Positions 24,054-34,165 of a DNA stretch of 64,000 nucleotides are shown here, piece after piece. The stretch spans positions 3,809,579 to 3,873,578 of the forward strand of contig CM059975.1 of the NCBI GenBank assembly GCA_030490835.1, in the 5' to 3' direction. Both the position numbers and the translations under genes were made by a program. Numbering within the stretch: position 1 is the stretch's first letter; each line of letters starts with the position of its first letter. This stretch comes from Annona cherimola. Taxonomy: Eukaryota; Streptophyta; Magnoliopsida; Magnoliales; Annonaceae. Under the pieces are notes generated by a model. The model was given only the letters and a program-made list of their open reading frames with translations, was not told where the DNA came from and did no database searches.

Positions 24054-24323
24054 AACAATCACGGGGTGCAATTGTATGCACCCGGACGAGCTACATTTAT
24101 TTTTTAATATTTTTTTATGAAATTGTTAATCTAAATGTATTTAACATTTGTATTAATTTTTACCATTTTTGAAGATTTTTTTTTGAATTTTTAAAAATTA
24201 GTGGCATTTTAGTAATTTAAAATGTTAAATACACTTAGATTAACAGTTATCTAAAAAAAATTCAAAAAAATAAAAAAATAGTTGTATGCACCCGGGTGCA
24301 TACTAGTGCACCCCAACAATCAC
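24054..24323. mobile_element. family A MITE, copy 4, with 9-bp target duplication
   Basis: The element at 24063-24314 begins GGGGTGCA and ends TGCACCCC. It is flanked by perfect direct repeats AACAATCAC at 24054-24062 and 24315-24323. A 9-bp duplication is the signature of Mutator-like (MULE) transposases, so this copy types the family. One arm has lost part of the central hairpin. Confidence 0.85.
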
Positions 24324-26484
24324 ATCCTACCCTTTCTCATGTTCCTTCTGGTTGCAAGGGCCTAATCGAAAAAAAGAAGGAAAGAACCAAACTAGGGTGC
24401 AACTTGGGTCGAACTCAACCCAAACTCGACCCACTAAACCCGATTTGAAAGCGGTGTTAAAACTGTCCAATGTTGAACCCGAGCTCGATTTTCCAGGTTC
24501 AACCCGAGCTAGATGAACCTGAATTATATATAACACGTATATTTTATATTTATTTTGTACTCTATATAAATCCAATCACATTCCCCTCGTATATATTATA
24601 TTTATTTTATACTATATATAAGCATTATTCCTCCTTAAGTTTAATTTTATAATATAATATAATATTTTTATATTTTTTTAGGAAAAAAAAATTGGTTTAG
24701 TGGTAGTTTCAAGATAAAAAAAATGAAAACTATTTTTAAAACTTGAGATGTTTTATTTGGTGTTGTAACTTAACTACTTATATCAGATATTATCATTTAG
24801 TTGTTTCAATATGATATTAGTGATTAGATTTTATTATACTTGAAATAAATTTGTTGTAATCTTATTTGACTTAATACTATGATTGTTGAATATTTTTTTT
24901 ATTATGATTGACATTATAAGGTTTTCTTATAATTTGATATTAATGTTCATGTATATGATTATAGTATTAATATTAAGTTGCATAATAAGAAAATAATGTA
25001 TCTTTTCATTTTCCAAAATAGGCTAGTAGTCTACTCTTTTTTTTTTAAGAAATGGCTACTAGCTTACTTAATATAAAGATAATGTTTAAATGACATTTTC
25101 TTCTTTACATTCTTAAGTACTCTTGAATTTTTGCTTAAAAAAAGAAAATTATCATTTTTGATTTTTTTAATGATAAATTTAAAGTTAAATAAGTATAAGA
25201 TAGATAACAAATATATAGAACAATTTCAACCTGAATTCTAGTTCGAAATTTAGTTTAAGCTCGAATTTCAAAAATAAAATTAAGATTTAAGTTTATAAAT
25301 AAAATTAATATTGATTTTTAGAAGTAGAGTTATAGTTGAGACGAAACCAAATTTCATTCACGCAAGCAACACCACTAACCAAATCATTTAAGCCAAGCCA
25401 AGCCAAGACGTCAGCCTCTGTCACCCCGACAGCGGGCCAACCTAGCTAGATATTTCAAGCTTTCCCCTTCGCGTGCATGGCAGTATAGCATGGCTTGAGG
25501 AAGCCAAAAGCGATCTGAGTCCCACTCCGCTCCCTTCCTAATTCCCATGGTCCTTGAAATTGGCGGGAACTCGATTTTTGCATTTTTCTGCTGACGTTTC
25601 GCCAGTGACGTCGATGCATTCGTATTTCGTGCTGCCTGCCACCCGTTGCCCGTGGAAAATAAATAGTCTATTCTTTTCTGTTATTACTCATCGTTAACTC
25701 ATTTCATTTTAAAAATCATCCAACCAGCCAGCCAACATTGGCACGGCTAAGAACAATGGTGATAAATATAAATTATGCAGGAACTAAATAATAAAAATAC
25801 GTAAGTGATAACTATGCATTAGAGAAAAGTATAATTATTGAGGATACGTGAAATAAAATATGGACTCTGATCCTATGGCCGCGTGCTGACTTGCATGCGG
25901 CGGGCCAAAAATATATATTTATTTTTCAGACATATGGGGGCCCCACCTAAATATTTGATTATGTAAAAATTTTCAATTTTCGGGAATTATTGGGTATTAT
26001 ATTTGAATTCCAAAAATAGCCAAATTTCACATAGTGGAGTATTTAGGTAAAGGCCGCTTATATATATATATATATATAAATTCTGTTGTCTTCTTGCAAG
26101 GCAGTGTGAGGCCGGCACAGATGATTGAAGTCAAATGAATACTGTATTGAATTTTAAAGCAATGATTCAACACGGTTGGATTCTTCTTTTTATTTTTAAT
26201 TTTTTAATTTAAACTATTCGTTTTCTTTAACACTTCTTGTTTTATCACATTACTGAAAAGAAATTCATAGAAAACTTATATTTTGAAAAAAAATAACGGC
26301 TTTTGAAAATGAATATATAATTATTTATTTTAAAAATTTATACCGTGTATAGTATATTAACATTTCAAATACAGGTGATCCTTCAAATCATAAGTAAATG
26401 AATATGAATAAATATGCTAAATAATTTAATTTTTTAATATTTAAAAATAAAAATAAGGGACAACGTGGAGTCTTTGTGCAGCAG
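24324..26484. other. AT-rich intergenic region
   Basis: No gene was recognised. Bases 24327-24575 include GGTTCAACCCGAGCT-type repeats. An (AT)n tract lies at about 26058-26078. The rest is AT-rich sequence with MITE-like A/T motifs. Confidence 0.35.
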
Positions 26485-26494
26485 GGCGTCTTGA

Positions 26495-26818
26495 ATCATC
26501 GTGCATTGAGCTTCAATGCACATGATTGCATACACCTATTTTTTAATTTTTTAAAATTTATTTTCAACTATTAATCTAAGTGTATTTAATATGTGTATCA
26601 ATTTTTACTATTTTTCGAGACTTTTAAATTTTTTTAGAATTCAAATTACTAAAAATGACACTGATTTTTAAAAATCCTAAAAAAATCTAAAAGTCTCAAA
26701 AATGGTAAAATTTAATATATATGTTAAATACACTTATATTAACAGTTTCATAAAAAAATTTAAAAAAAAATAAAAAATAGGTCATGTGCACCTGAAGCCT
26801 CAATGCACCAAAGTGCAT
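26495..26818. mobile_element. family A MITE, copy 5
   Basis: An older inverted-repeat copy. The left arm TGCATTGAGCTTCAATGCACATGA...ACCTATTTTTT is matched by an inverted right arm AAAAAATAGGTCATGTGCACC...CTCAATGCA. The centre carries the degenerate AAATGACACTGATTTTTAAA core. The ends are approximate. Confidence 0.7.
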
Positions 26819-26829
26819 ATGACCAGAGT

Positions 26830-28159
26830 CATACTATCACTTTTATTACGTATATTTTAATTACATTTATCTTCTCTATTTTCTTCAACCAGGTGCATAA
26901 CTTACACCATTTGAACTAGCCAAAATCAAATTGGGGCCTTCATAAAAAAAAGAGAGTTGGGGTTAATATAATTACATAAAAATATAAAATATCATCTATT
27001 TTTTAATAATAAAAATTTCAAATCTAGCAGTAGCGAGAAGGAAATGATTGTGGATAATATTTTACATTTAGGGCCTATATTTTGCACAATGTAAAAAAAA
27101 GTAAAAAAAATCATGTGATGTGGTAAAGATAATAATTTTTTATGAGAGATAGGGATAATAATTAAATTAAAAGATAATATATATAAAATAAATACGATAG
27201 TTGTAAGAATGATTAAAAATTATGTACAAAAAACACATAGCAGCGAACTAGCTCACACCAAATATACCATAGTATGAGTTTATTAGATAAGTGCTAAAAA
27301 AATGGAGAATGAGAATGATATGGATATAATAGAAGTAAAATGAAAATAAATAAAAAATATATAGAAGAGTTATATGAAAAGATGCAAGAAAATAATTTAA
27401 ATATAAACATGAAAAAAAAAAATAATAAGCGTTGGATTTTGCATTCCCATTCTCTCATTTATAGTTTTCTCTAAATATACACACCCTTAATATATTTTAG
27501 AAATTGCAACAACAAAATCTTAGGAAGCCGGCCGGTTGTAGATTAGGTGGGATCCGGTTCCCAATAACACGTGTTAGATTAAAGCGACCGGACGAGTTAA
27601 AAGAGGAGCGTAAGATCACGAGTTCAGGCCCTAATCATCCCGCCTAAAAGAGACGTGCATCCATCCAATTAGCTGGACAAGAACTTGGAATACAGTCAGT
27701 GATATCCCTGATTATTTAGCTTATTTTATAAATCTCTTCCGTAAAATGCATCAAATACACCTTCTTAGAATATTATGTGAAGAAAGATAATCCTCATATA
27801 AAAATCAAGAAATTCCCTTTGATCAACACAAAATATCTGAAGACGACATTGGGATATTATTCGAAAATCACGATTCCGGGGGCCTATAAAATTTCACCCT
27901 AGAAGGACGATTTGTATGTTCAACGGCTGGTGGACGTCAGTCCAATGGGTTGTATGCAACTTCTCCAGGAGGATCTCTCGCATAGGACGTTAAAAGGACA
28001 CTAGGATCCTACTCTCGCGAGGAGAAGAGAGCCGCTCCTGCCGAGCTAAAATTTCGCAAAAGAATGACGTTTCAGGCTACCGTGATAAGAAAAGCTACTG
28101 ATTCTCGACTTATGGACGGTCCAGATATAGAGCACATATGATGGACGGCCACATAGGGC
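26830..28159. other. intergenic region, AT-rich then mixed
   Basis: Bases 26830-27490 are AT-rich with weak family B MITE-like motifs (for example ATACACACCCTTAATA near 27476). Bases 27520-28160 have a more balanced base content and are probably upstream DNA of the small gene at 28465. I see no protein-coding gene. Confidence 0.35.
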
Positions 28160-28464
28160 ATGCGAGTAGAATTTCATACCCTCAAGCGTGGGATGGACGG
28201 GATTCGAAAGTCAAAATTGCCCTTCCAACATATTCCACTGTTTCCCTCCCTTCCGCGTTCCCCCCCATTTCTTCCCGCCTCTCTCTCAATATTTCGTCTC
28301 TTACTTAAAAACCCTCCCCCCCTTATCTCCCAACAATTCCAATCTTTTCTGCCTCCCCCCCTCTCTCATTGTTTTTCGTCTCATTCGCCCTAAAAAAATC
28401 CATTCTTCCCATCTCGAACCCACCCTGAAAAACCCCTCATCAGATCTTCCTTCCCCACTTAGTG

Positions 28465-28836
28465 ATGAATCCAAGGAGGCTTGAAAGAAGCCCAACCAGG
28501 GCTGCGTCCAAGCGCCATGAAAAGCTCCACAAATATCTGAAACCAGGCGCCCTAGCCCAGCTCCGCAACTCCAGAATCAACTCCAGATCCAGGGTCCTCA
28601 TCCTTCCAAACCTCCCCGCCTCGTCCCCGCTGTCTTCCGCAAATGCCAATGCCAATGCCGCCGCAGCCATTGATGCTTTCCCTTGCTTCGCGGCCAAGAT
28701 CTATGGCCCCCGTTTTCCACAGCGGAAGAAACTCGTCGCATCCAAGTCGGTGTTCTTCGCCCCGTCGAGCCCCGTTCCCGATGCGTCGGATTCGTTGATG
28801 GATGTTTTCGCTTCTGATCTTGTAGCTGCGCATTGA
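28465..28836 (+). CDS. small basic protein of unknown function, 123 aa, intronless
   Basis: ATG 28465, stop TGA 28834-28836. The product begins MNPRRLERSPTRAASKRHEK, then LHKYLKPGALAQLRNSRIN, a Ser/Asn/Ala-rich linker with NANANAAAAID, then PCFAAKIYGPRFPQRKKLVA, SKSVFFAPSSPVP and a C-terminus DVFASDLVAAH. The N-terminal half is very basic. Base use is clearly GC-richer than the surroundings, the leader is CT-rich (28240-28460) and AATAAA follows at 28905. These features argue for a real gene. It resembles conserved plant proteins with a KYLKPGALA-x-LR-x-SRI motif, but I know no function, name or domain. No signal peptide or membrane segment is visible. A retrotransposon has inserted about 490 bases downstream of the stop codon. 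Confidence 0.68.
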   Translation: MNPRRLERSPTRAASKRHEKLHKYLKPGALAQLRNSRINSRSRVLILPNLPASSPLSSANANANAAAAIDAFPCFAAKIYGPRFPQRKKLVASKSVFFAPSSPVPDASDSLMDVFASDLVAAH

Positions 28837-28904
28837 GAATCGGACAGAGTTTTGTGTAGATTTGCTCTTGTAGTTTATTTCATAGATCTAAAACTGATTA
28901 ATGC

Positions 28905-28910
28905 AATAAA
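28905..28910 (+). terminator. AATAAA polyadenylation signal of the 123-aa gene
   Basis: AATAAA 69 bases after the stop codon, in an AT-rich 3' flank. Confidence 0.45.
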
Positions 28911-29324
28911 AATGTCAATTTTCCCCCATTGAATTCACTTTTAAATCAGAAATCCCCTGGCTTGAAGGGGTATGTCGAGTCTCTTGTGGTCCATTGCTTG
29001 CCTTGATGTTCTAAACCGTTGATCCTGTTGTGGAAGCTGTTGTGCAAAGATCTGTGGTATGTCAGCGGTATTTTGGGAAGATAAACACGTCGAGCATCTG
29101 TGCAGAGGCCCTTAACCAAATGATGTTGATAATCTCCAGCCGGATTTGTAGATGAATGTGGTCTTTCTTTGTTTGCCATTTGGAGTCCAATGTTTCGAGA
29201 TGTTGAAATTCATTACCATGTTCAGAGTTCCATCTAACACATGGCAGCCTGCCACCTCATGAGAAAGGAGTTGCAACTTCAATCGATAAGCCATTTGGAA
29301 TTCGTTAACGTTTTCAAACAATAT

Positions 29325-30503
29325 TGTTGACACCCCACCCTTGAGGCCCAAAGACGGATAATTGGACGCAAGATTCAAGCCCAACCAAATTCGACGCAAA
29401 AGAAAATTCAAGACAACCAAGCGGGCCCTCCCGCGCTCAGCCCACGGGAGCGAAGCTCCATTAAGCCTCGAAGCAGGCTTTTCAACAAACCAAATCCAGG
29501 CCCACAAAGAGCGAAGCTCCTACAGGCCACCTCAACGGGCTCCACAAAGCTGCCCACCAGACAAAACAAACGGGCTTAGCCAAGCTCTAGCCCACTAAAG
29601 CCTCGGAAGCAGGCTTCTCTACAATTTTGGGCCTCCACAACGGCCCACCCAAAAGCCATGGGCTAAGCCAAGCTCTAGCCCACAAAGACAAGCTTATGGA
29701 CCAAGTCCAAAACCACTCAAGAGGCCCAAAGCCCATGATCCCAACTCAAGACCAAGTCCATGGACCAAGTCCATGATCCCACTTAAGCCCAAGCCCATGG
29801 ACCAAGTCCATGACCTCAAGGGAGCCCAAAGCCCACTCCACCATCTATAAAAGAAGGAGCTCCCCTCTCATTCAAGCACACTTGAAGAGAGGCATCCCAA
29901 GGGGAGGACGGGAGTCTGCAGCAACGCCCCCGGCATCCCGGCTTCCATGCTCTACGCGCTCCACGCCTCTCTTCCCATTTCCCCCTTTCCATCTCTCCCG
30001 TTCTCTTAAACCCTTTTTTATTTTCCCCCTTTTACGCCGTGTAAACCGCCTCGGGTTGGCAGATTTCTCCATATTTGCTTCAACCCGTAGACCGGAACCC
30101 ATACTCTGTATTGCTAGTGCCTTATTTCTTTAAATAGGGGCCGATCTCCCTTTAAAGATCGGTGGCGACTCCATTTTTATTGTTTTCTAGTGTGCGTGTT
30201 TGAGCTAACGCCCCGGCAAGGTGGGTGCACGTGGGTCCGCAGATTCCAGCATAGTACACTGCCGTTATGCTGCCGGATTTGTGACTTGACCCGTGTACGG
30301 AAGCCCCGTCTTAGCCGTCATGCCGCCAAAACCACGAGAAAACGCCTATATGCCCATTTTTCTAAAAAACGAGAGGCCTAACTCATTTTACCCCATGTGA
30401 ATGCAGGAAATCCAAGCCCACGTCGCTTTTCAACACGATCCACATCTCTAAGGCCCGGAAAACCCATTCCGAGCCCACCGTAGCACTCCCGGCGGGTGCT
30501 ACA
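29325..30503 (+). repeat. 5' LTR, 1,179 bp
   Basis: Begins TGTTGACACC and ends GGTGCTACA. It is identical in length to the 3' LTR and differs at 30091 (A), 30343 (C) and 30485 (A), where the 3' LTR has G, T and G. A TATA box TATAAAA lies at 29846-29852. An inverted repeat CCGATCTCCCTTTAAAGATCGG-like hairpin at about 30141-30162 precedes TGGCGACTCCA (30163-30173), a copy of the primer-site core. Confidence 0.95.
29846..29852 (+). promoter_or_regulatory. LTR TATA box
   Basis: TATAAAA in the middle of the 5' LTR; the 3' LTR has the same sequence at 40561-40567. It probably marks the U3/R promoter of the retrotransposon. Confidence 0.6.
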
Positions 30504-30506
30504 GCT

Positions 30507-30525
30507 TGGCGACTCCACTGGGGAC
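30507..30525 (+). other. primer binding site, tRNA-Arg type
   Basis: TGGCGACTCCACTGGGGAC starts 3 bases after the 5' LTR. It is complementary to a tRNA 3' end of the form CCCCAGYGGAGTCGCCA, as in plant tRNA-Arg (from memory), with at most one mismatch. Its position is right for a minus-strand primer site. Confidence 0.8.
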
Positions 30526-30859
30526 GGCATTGCTAGTCTACATCGGCGCAAGGGGGTCAGAATCTGAGGATTGGGGCTCTTTTCCTCGCTGAACAGCGAG
30601 TTGCAGGGGAGTTTCCGTCTTCTGGCAGCGTGTTTCTGAAGTTTCTGCCCAAATCGCTCAGAAACCTAAAAAGTTTTTAGGTCCAGAGGCGTCCAGCTCA
30701 AAAAAACGAGCAGAACTCGTGAAGACCTGCTGGATACGGCCTTGTGACTGTTAAGGCACCTAATACGAGCCAAAATGAACAACTTCCAGCAAGAATGAAA
30801 TTGATTAATGTTAAATCCGGCGTAAAAATCACTTCTTTTCCATAACCTGAGTGTTTTCT

Positions 30860-31012
30860 GGTCACGCTTCCAGAAACGCTTCAAGCGAACTGGTCTTTCT
30901 CCAGACACTCTTCAAGCGAACTGGTCATTCTTCCAGACACGCTTCAAGAGAACTGGTCCTTTTCCAGACACGCTTCAAGCGAACTGGTCATTTCTCCAGA
31001 AACACCTCAGGC
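30860..31012 (+). repeat. 31-bp tandem repeat in retrotransposon leader
   Basis: About four imperfect copies of a 31-32 base unit CTTCAAGCGAACTGGTC + TTTCTCCAGACAC, starting near 30879, 30910, 30942 and 30973, with partial copies at each edge. It lies between the primer site and gag. The unit is not a multiple of three and does not look coding. Confidence 0.8.
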
Positions 31013-31255
31013 AAACCCGAACCCGTGGACCTCGAACATTCTCACGCGTGGAACTTAAAACCTTTAAAATTTGCAAAGAACACAAAAGGACTCGAACCTC
31101 CAAGCATCCATCCAAAGGTTGATCTCCTTATTACTTGCTTACAAGTACTAATCTCTTTTTTTTATTGATTACTCAGGTTCTTCACCATAGCTCGGGGGCA
31201 AAACCAATCAACCGTGGATCGAAGCCCCGTGGTTACCAGATCAAGAGCGGCTAGG

Positions 31256-34165
31256 ATGGAGTCCGAGCAATCCTCACATCATGAAGATCGGGATCACCAG
31301 TTCAAGCAGTCCATTGAGGCCTACATGGTGGCAATGGACAAAAGGATGCAAAAGCTAGAGGAAGTCCTGTCAAACATGGGACAACCTCTTATAGGCGGTC
31401 AGAGCACGGCTACACCACCATTTTGTTCACAAAACCCGAATCCGGAGCAAGACGGTGGACCTCAACCATCTTCCCATAAATCCCGGATTCCAGAGTAAGA
31501 CGGTGGACCACAACCATCCTCCCACAAATCCCGAAATGATCACTACAAAGAAGAGGAGGTGGTCTTAGAACAAGGCCGTAATGAAATCCAAGACCTCAAG
31601 AACCAACTTCAAAACCAACTAAAAGAAATGGAGGATCGAATCCGACAACATCAAGGGGAGGGCCTACCTTCGGCCAAAATCGAAGACTTATGCCCGTTCC
31701 CCGACACCAAGTTGCCAGAGAAGTTCGAGATACCGGCTCTACCCGCATATGAAGGAGACTCATGCCCGAGGGCTCATCTCAAGGCCTTTTGCGGCATCCT
31801 ATATCCCTTGGTGAAAAGCGAAGAAGTCTTGATAAGGCTATTCCAACATAGCCTAAAGAAGGACGCCTTGGAATGGTACATATCGTTGGATTGCCGGTTG
31901 ATCAAAACATGGGAACAACTCTCTTTGGCTTTCATGGACCGCTTCTCCTACAAGTTAAACATGGCTCCAAAAAGGGCCGACCTCGAAGCGCTCAAGCAAA
32001 AAGGGGACGAAACATTCTCCGAATACATTGCTAGATGGCGGGCATTGGCGGCAAAAATGAAGAGCCCGTTGCCTTTGGATGAGCAAATCTCTATCATCAT
32101 CAACTCCGCACACCCGAGCATCTCGGGTTACCTCATTTCTCACCCCTACGTCAACTTCACTCAACTTCTCCAAGCCGGGGACCAAGTGGAGGCGGGAATT
32201 AGACATGGCACCATCTCTCCATGGCCTTACCAAGGGAACGCAACTCGAAGGAAGCAAGAACCAAAAAATGGTAATTCCTCGAAGAACCCGGATGTAAACG
32301 CCATAGACACCACCCCCAAGCCTTTTCAAAGAAAAGCATACAGAGATTTTACACCTCTCACCCAGTCATACACCGATGTCCTCAACATGCTCATCCAAAA
32401 GAATATGCTTGCACCTCTAGCTCCAAAACCTCCACCTAATCCCCTTCCTAAGAACTACCGTGAAAATGAGTTTTGTGCCTTTCACCAAGGGAGAGGCCAC
32501 ACCACCGAGAGATGTTTTACCCTCAAACATGCCATCCAAGACTTAATAGATGATGGAAAAATCAAAATTTCATCAAACACCCATGAGGATGTGATCCAAA
32601 ACCCCTTACCTATGCATGAACCGAGGAATCCCAATGCAACGAACATAAACTTCATAGAAGTTGCAAGGGAACCCACAAAGCCGAGTCATGAAGCCTATAT
32701 GATTACTCTACAACGGGCTAAGCAAGAAACTATCACACTACAAGGAGCCGCTCCTCGGAATGTCCGTAAACCTCAAGAAGCGCATGGCCAAGACTACCTC
32801 ATATTGCCGGGCGTGAGCAACTTGAAGATTGCTCCTCCTCATCAAGAACCCGTGGTACTAACGGCCAAGCCAAAGCTAACATATGACTCGCACAAGGTCC
32901 CATGGGAATATCCTCAATGCTCGGAGATAGGCAACATCTATCCCAATGGCCGAGTCTATCGACGGGAACCGGCTCGCAACGTGATCATCAACCCGGAGAA
33001 GGAACCGCCATATGACGTGGCTTCACAACTCAAGTCCCTGCCGGCTCAAATATCCATATGGGAGCTATTATGCACATCAACAAAGCATAGGGAGGCTTTC
33101 ACTAAAGTGCTAAGCGAAGCTCACATAACCACGGAGGTGACTCCCGATGCGGTGGCTCACATGATCGGGCAAATAATGGCCCCTAACGCCATCACATTCA
33201 CCGATGAGGAGCTTCCCGCGGAAGGACGCAACCATGGACATTCTTTGAGCATCACGGTCGGGTACAATGGCTTGAAGATCCCCTTGGTAACCATTGACAA
33301 CGGAGCAAGTCTTAATGTTTGCCCATTACGAACGATCAAGAGGCTTGGAATCCCGATGAATCAAATGCGGCCGAGCGACTACCATGTAAGAGCCTTTGAT
33401 AACTCTCAAAAGACGGTCTTGGGTGAACTAGACATAGAAATCCAAGTGGGACCCGACACCATGGTCATCCCTTTTCAAGTCTTGGACATCCCCGCATCTT
33501 TCAACATGCTATTGGGAAGACCTTGGTTGCATCAAACCGGAGCCATCCCGTCCTCTCTCCACCAAAAGCTCAAGTACATATCGGCGGGAAAGCTAGTGGT
33601 CATCGAAGCCGACCCCGAGATCATCATCCCGGTGGAATTTGAAAACTGTCATGAAGTTCCACTAATTGAAGTGTATGAATCTTCGGATCCTCTCCCCTTC
33701 AAGATGGATGACATACATGAAGTTCATCACATCCCTTCAAAGCAAAGGCTCCCGCTCCACTATGTCATACCCCCGGCCGAAAGGCAAACAACAAGGTTCA
33801 ACATCAAATACCGAGGAAAGACGGTGTTACTCAATCCTCAACAAAAGAACAACAAATGGGGACTTGGGTATAAGCCCGAGGAAGATAAATTCAAGGAATC
33901 GAACAAAGCAACTCGGTTCATAAGCGCGGGACACATACTACCTGAGGCATTGGAGACCCAAGAAGTCTTAATGATAGCTCATGATGACCGGCATGAAAAA
34001 AAAACGCCATTACGCAAATACAAGCCAAAAATTGGTATGCGATACCAACTTGCTCGAGACCCGGCTCTAGCAGTCATATCATGCATCCGGTACCCATTCA
34101 AAAGAAAAAGAAACAAACGGAGCCGGATATGTGGGCCAGCATTCGCTGGTCCCACGAGTTGCTAG
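31256..34165 (+). CDS. retrotransposon Gag-protease ORF with one in-frame stop
   Basis: One reading frame runs from ATG 31256 to TAG 34163-34165 and is interrupted only by TAA at 31496-31498. After a short N-terminal part comes a coiled-coil-like stretch, then a retrotrans_gag domain (about 31730-32210, LEWYISL-type capsid core). A zinc-knuckle-like C-x2-H-x4-H-x4-C follows at 32474-32515, then an aspartic protease with active site DNGAS at 33296-33310. The stop lies in a duplicated segment whose first copy reads CAA at the same place, so it is best explained as a C-to-T change. The frame then ends inside the start of pol. In this family the Gag forms virus-like particles and the protease processes the polyprotein. 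As it stands, this copy should not make full-length Gag from the first ATG. Confidence 0.88.
33996..34004 (+). other. A9 tract at the gag-pro/pol frame change
   Basis: A run of nine A follows ATG, so the gag-pro frame reads GAA AAA AAA ACG. The pol frame is -1 to gag-pro and first becomes open exactly here: a TGA in the pol frame occupies 33994-33996. A-AAA-AAA is a possible slippery heptamer, so the site could serve programmed -1 frameshifting. Alternatively, one A has been lost from a longer run. Confidence 0.55.

Noticed and set aside
30851..31168. 105-codon ORF in the retrotransposon leader
   Set aside because: It is made by the 31-bp tandem repeat, whose period is not a multiple of three; the frame is accidental.
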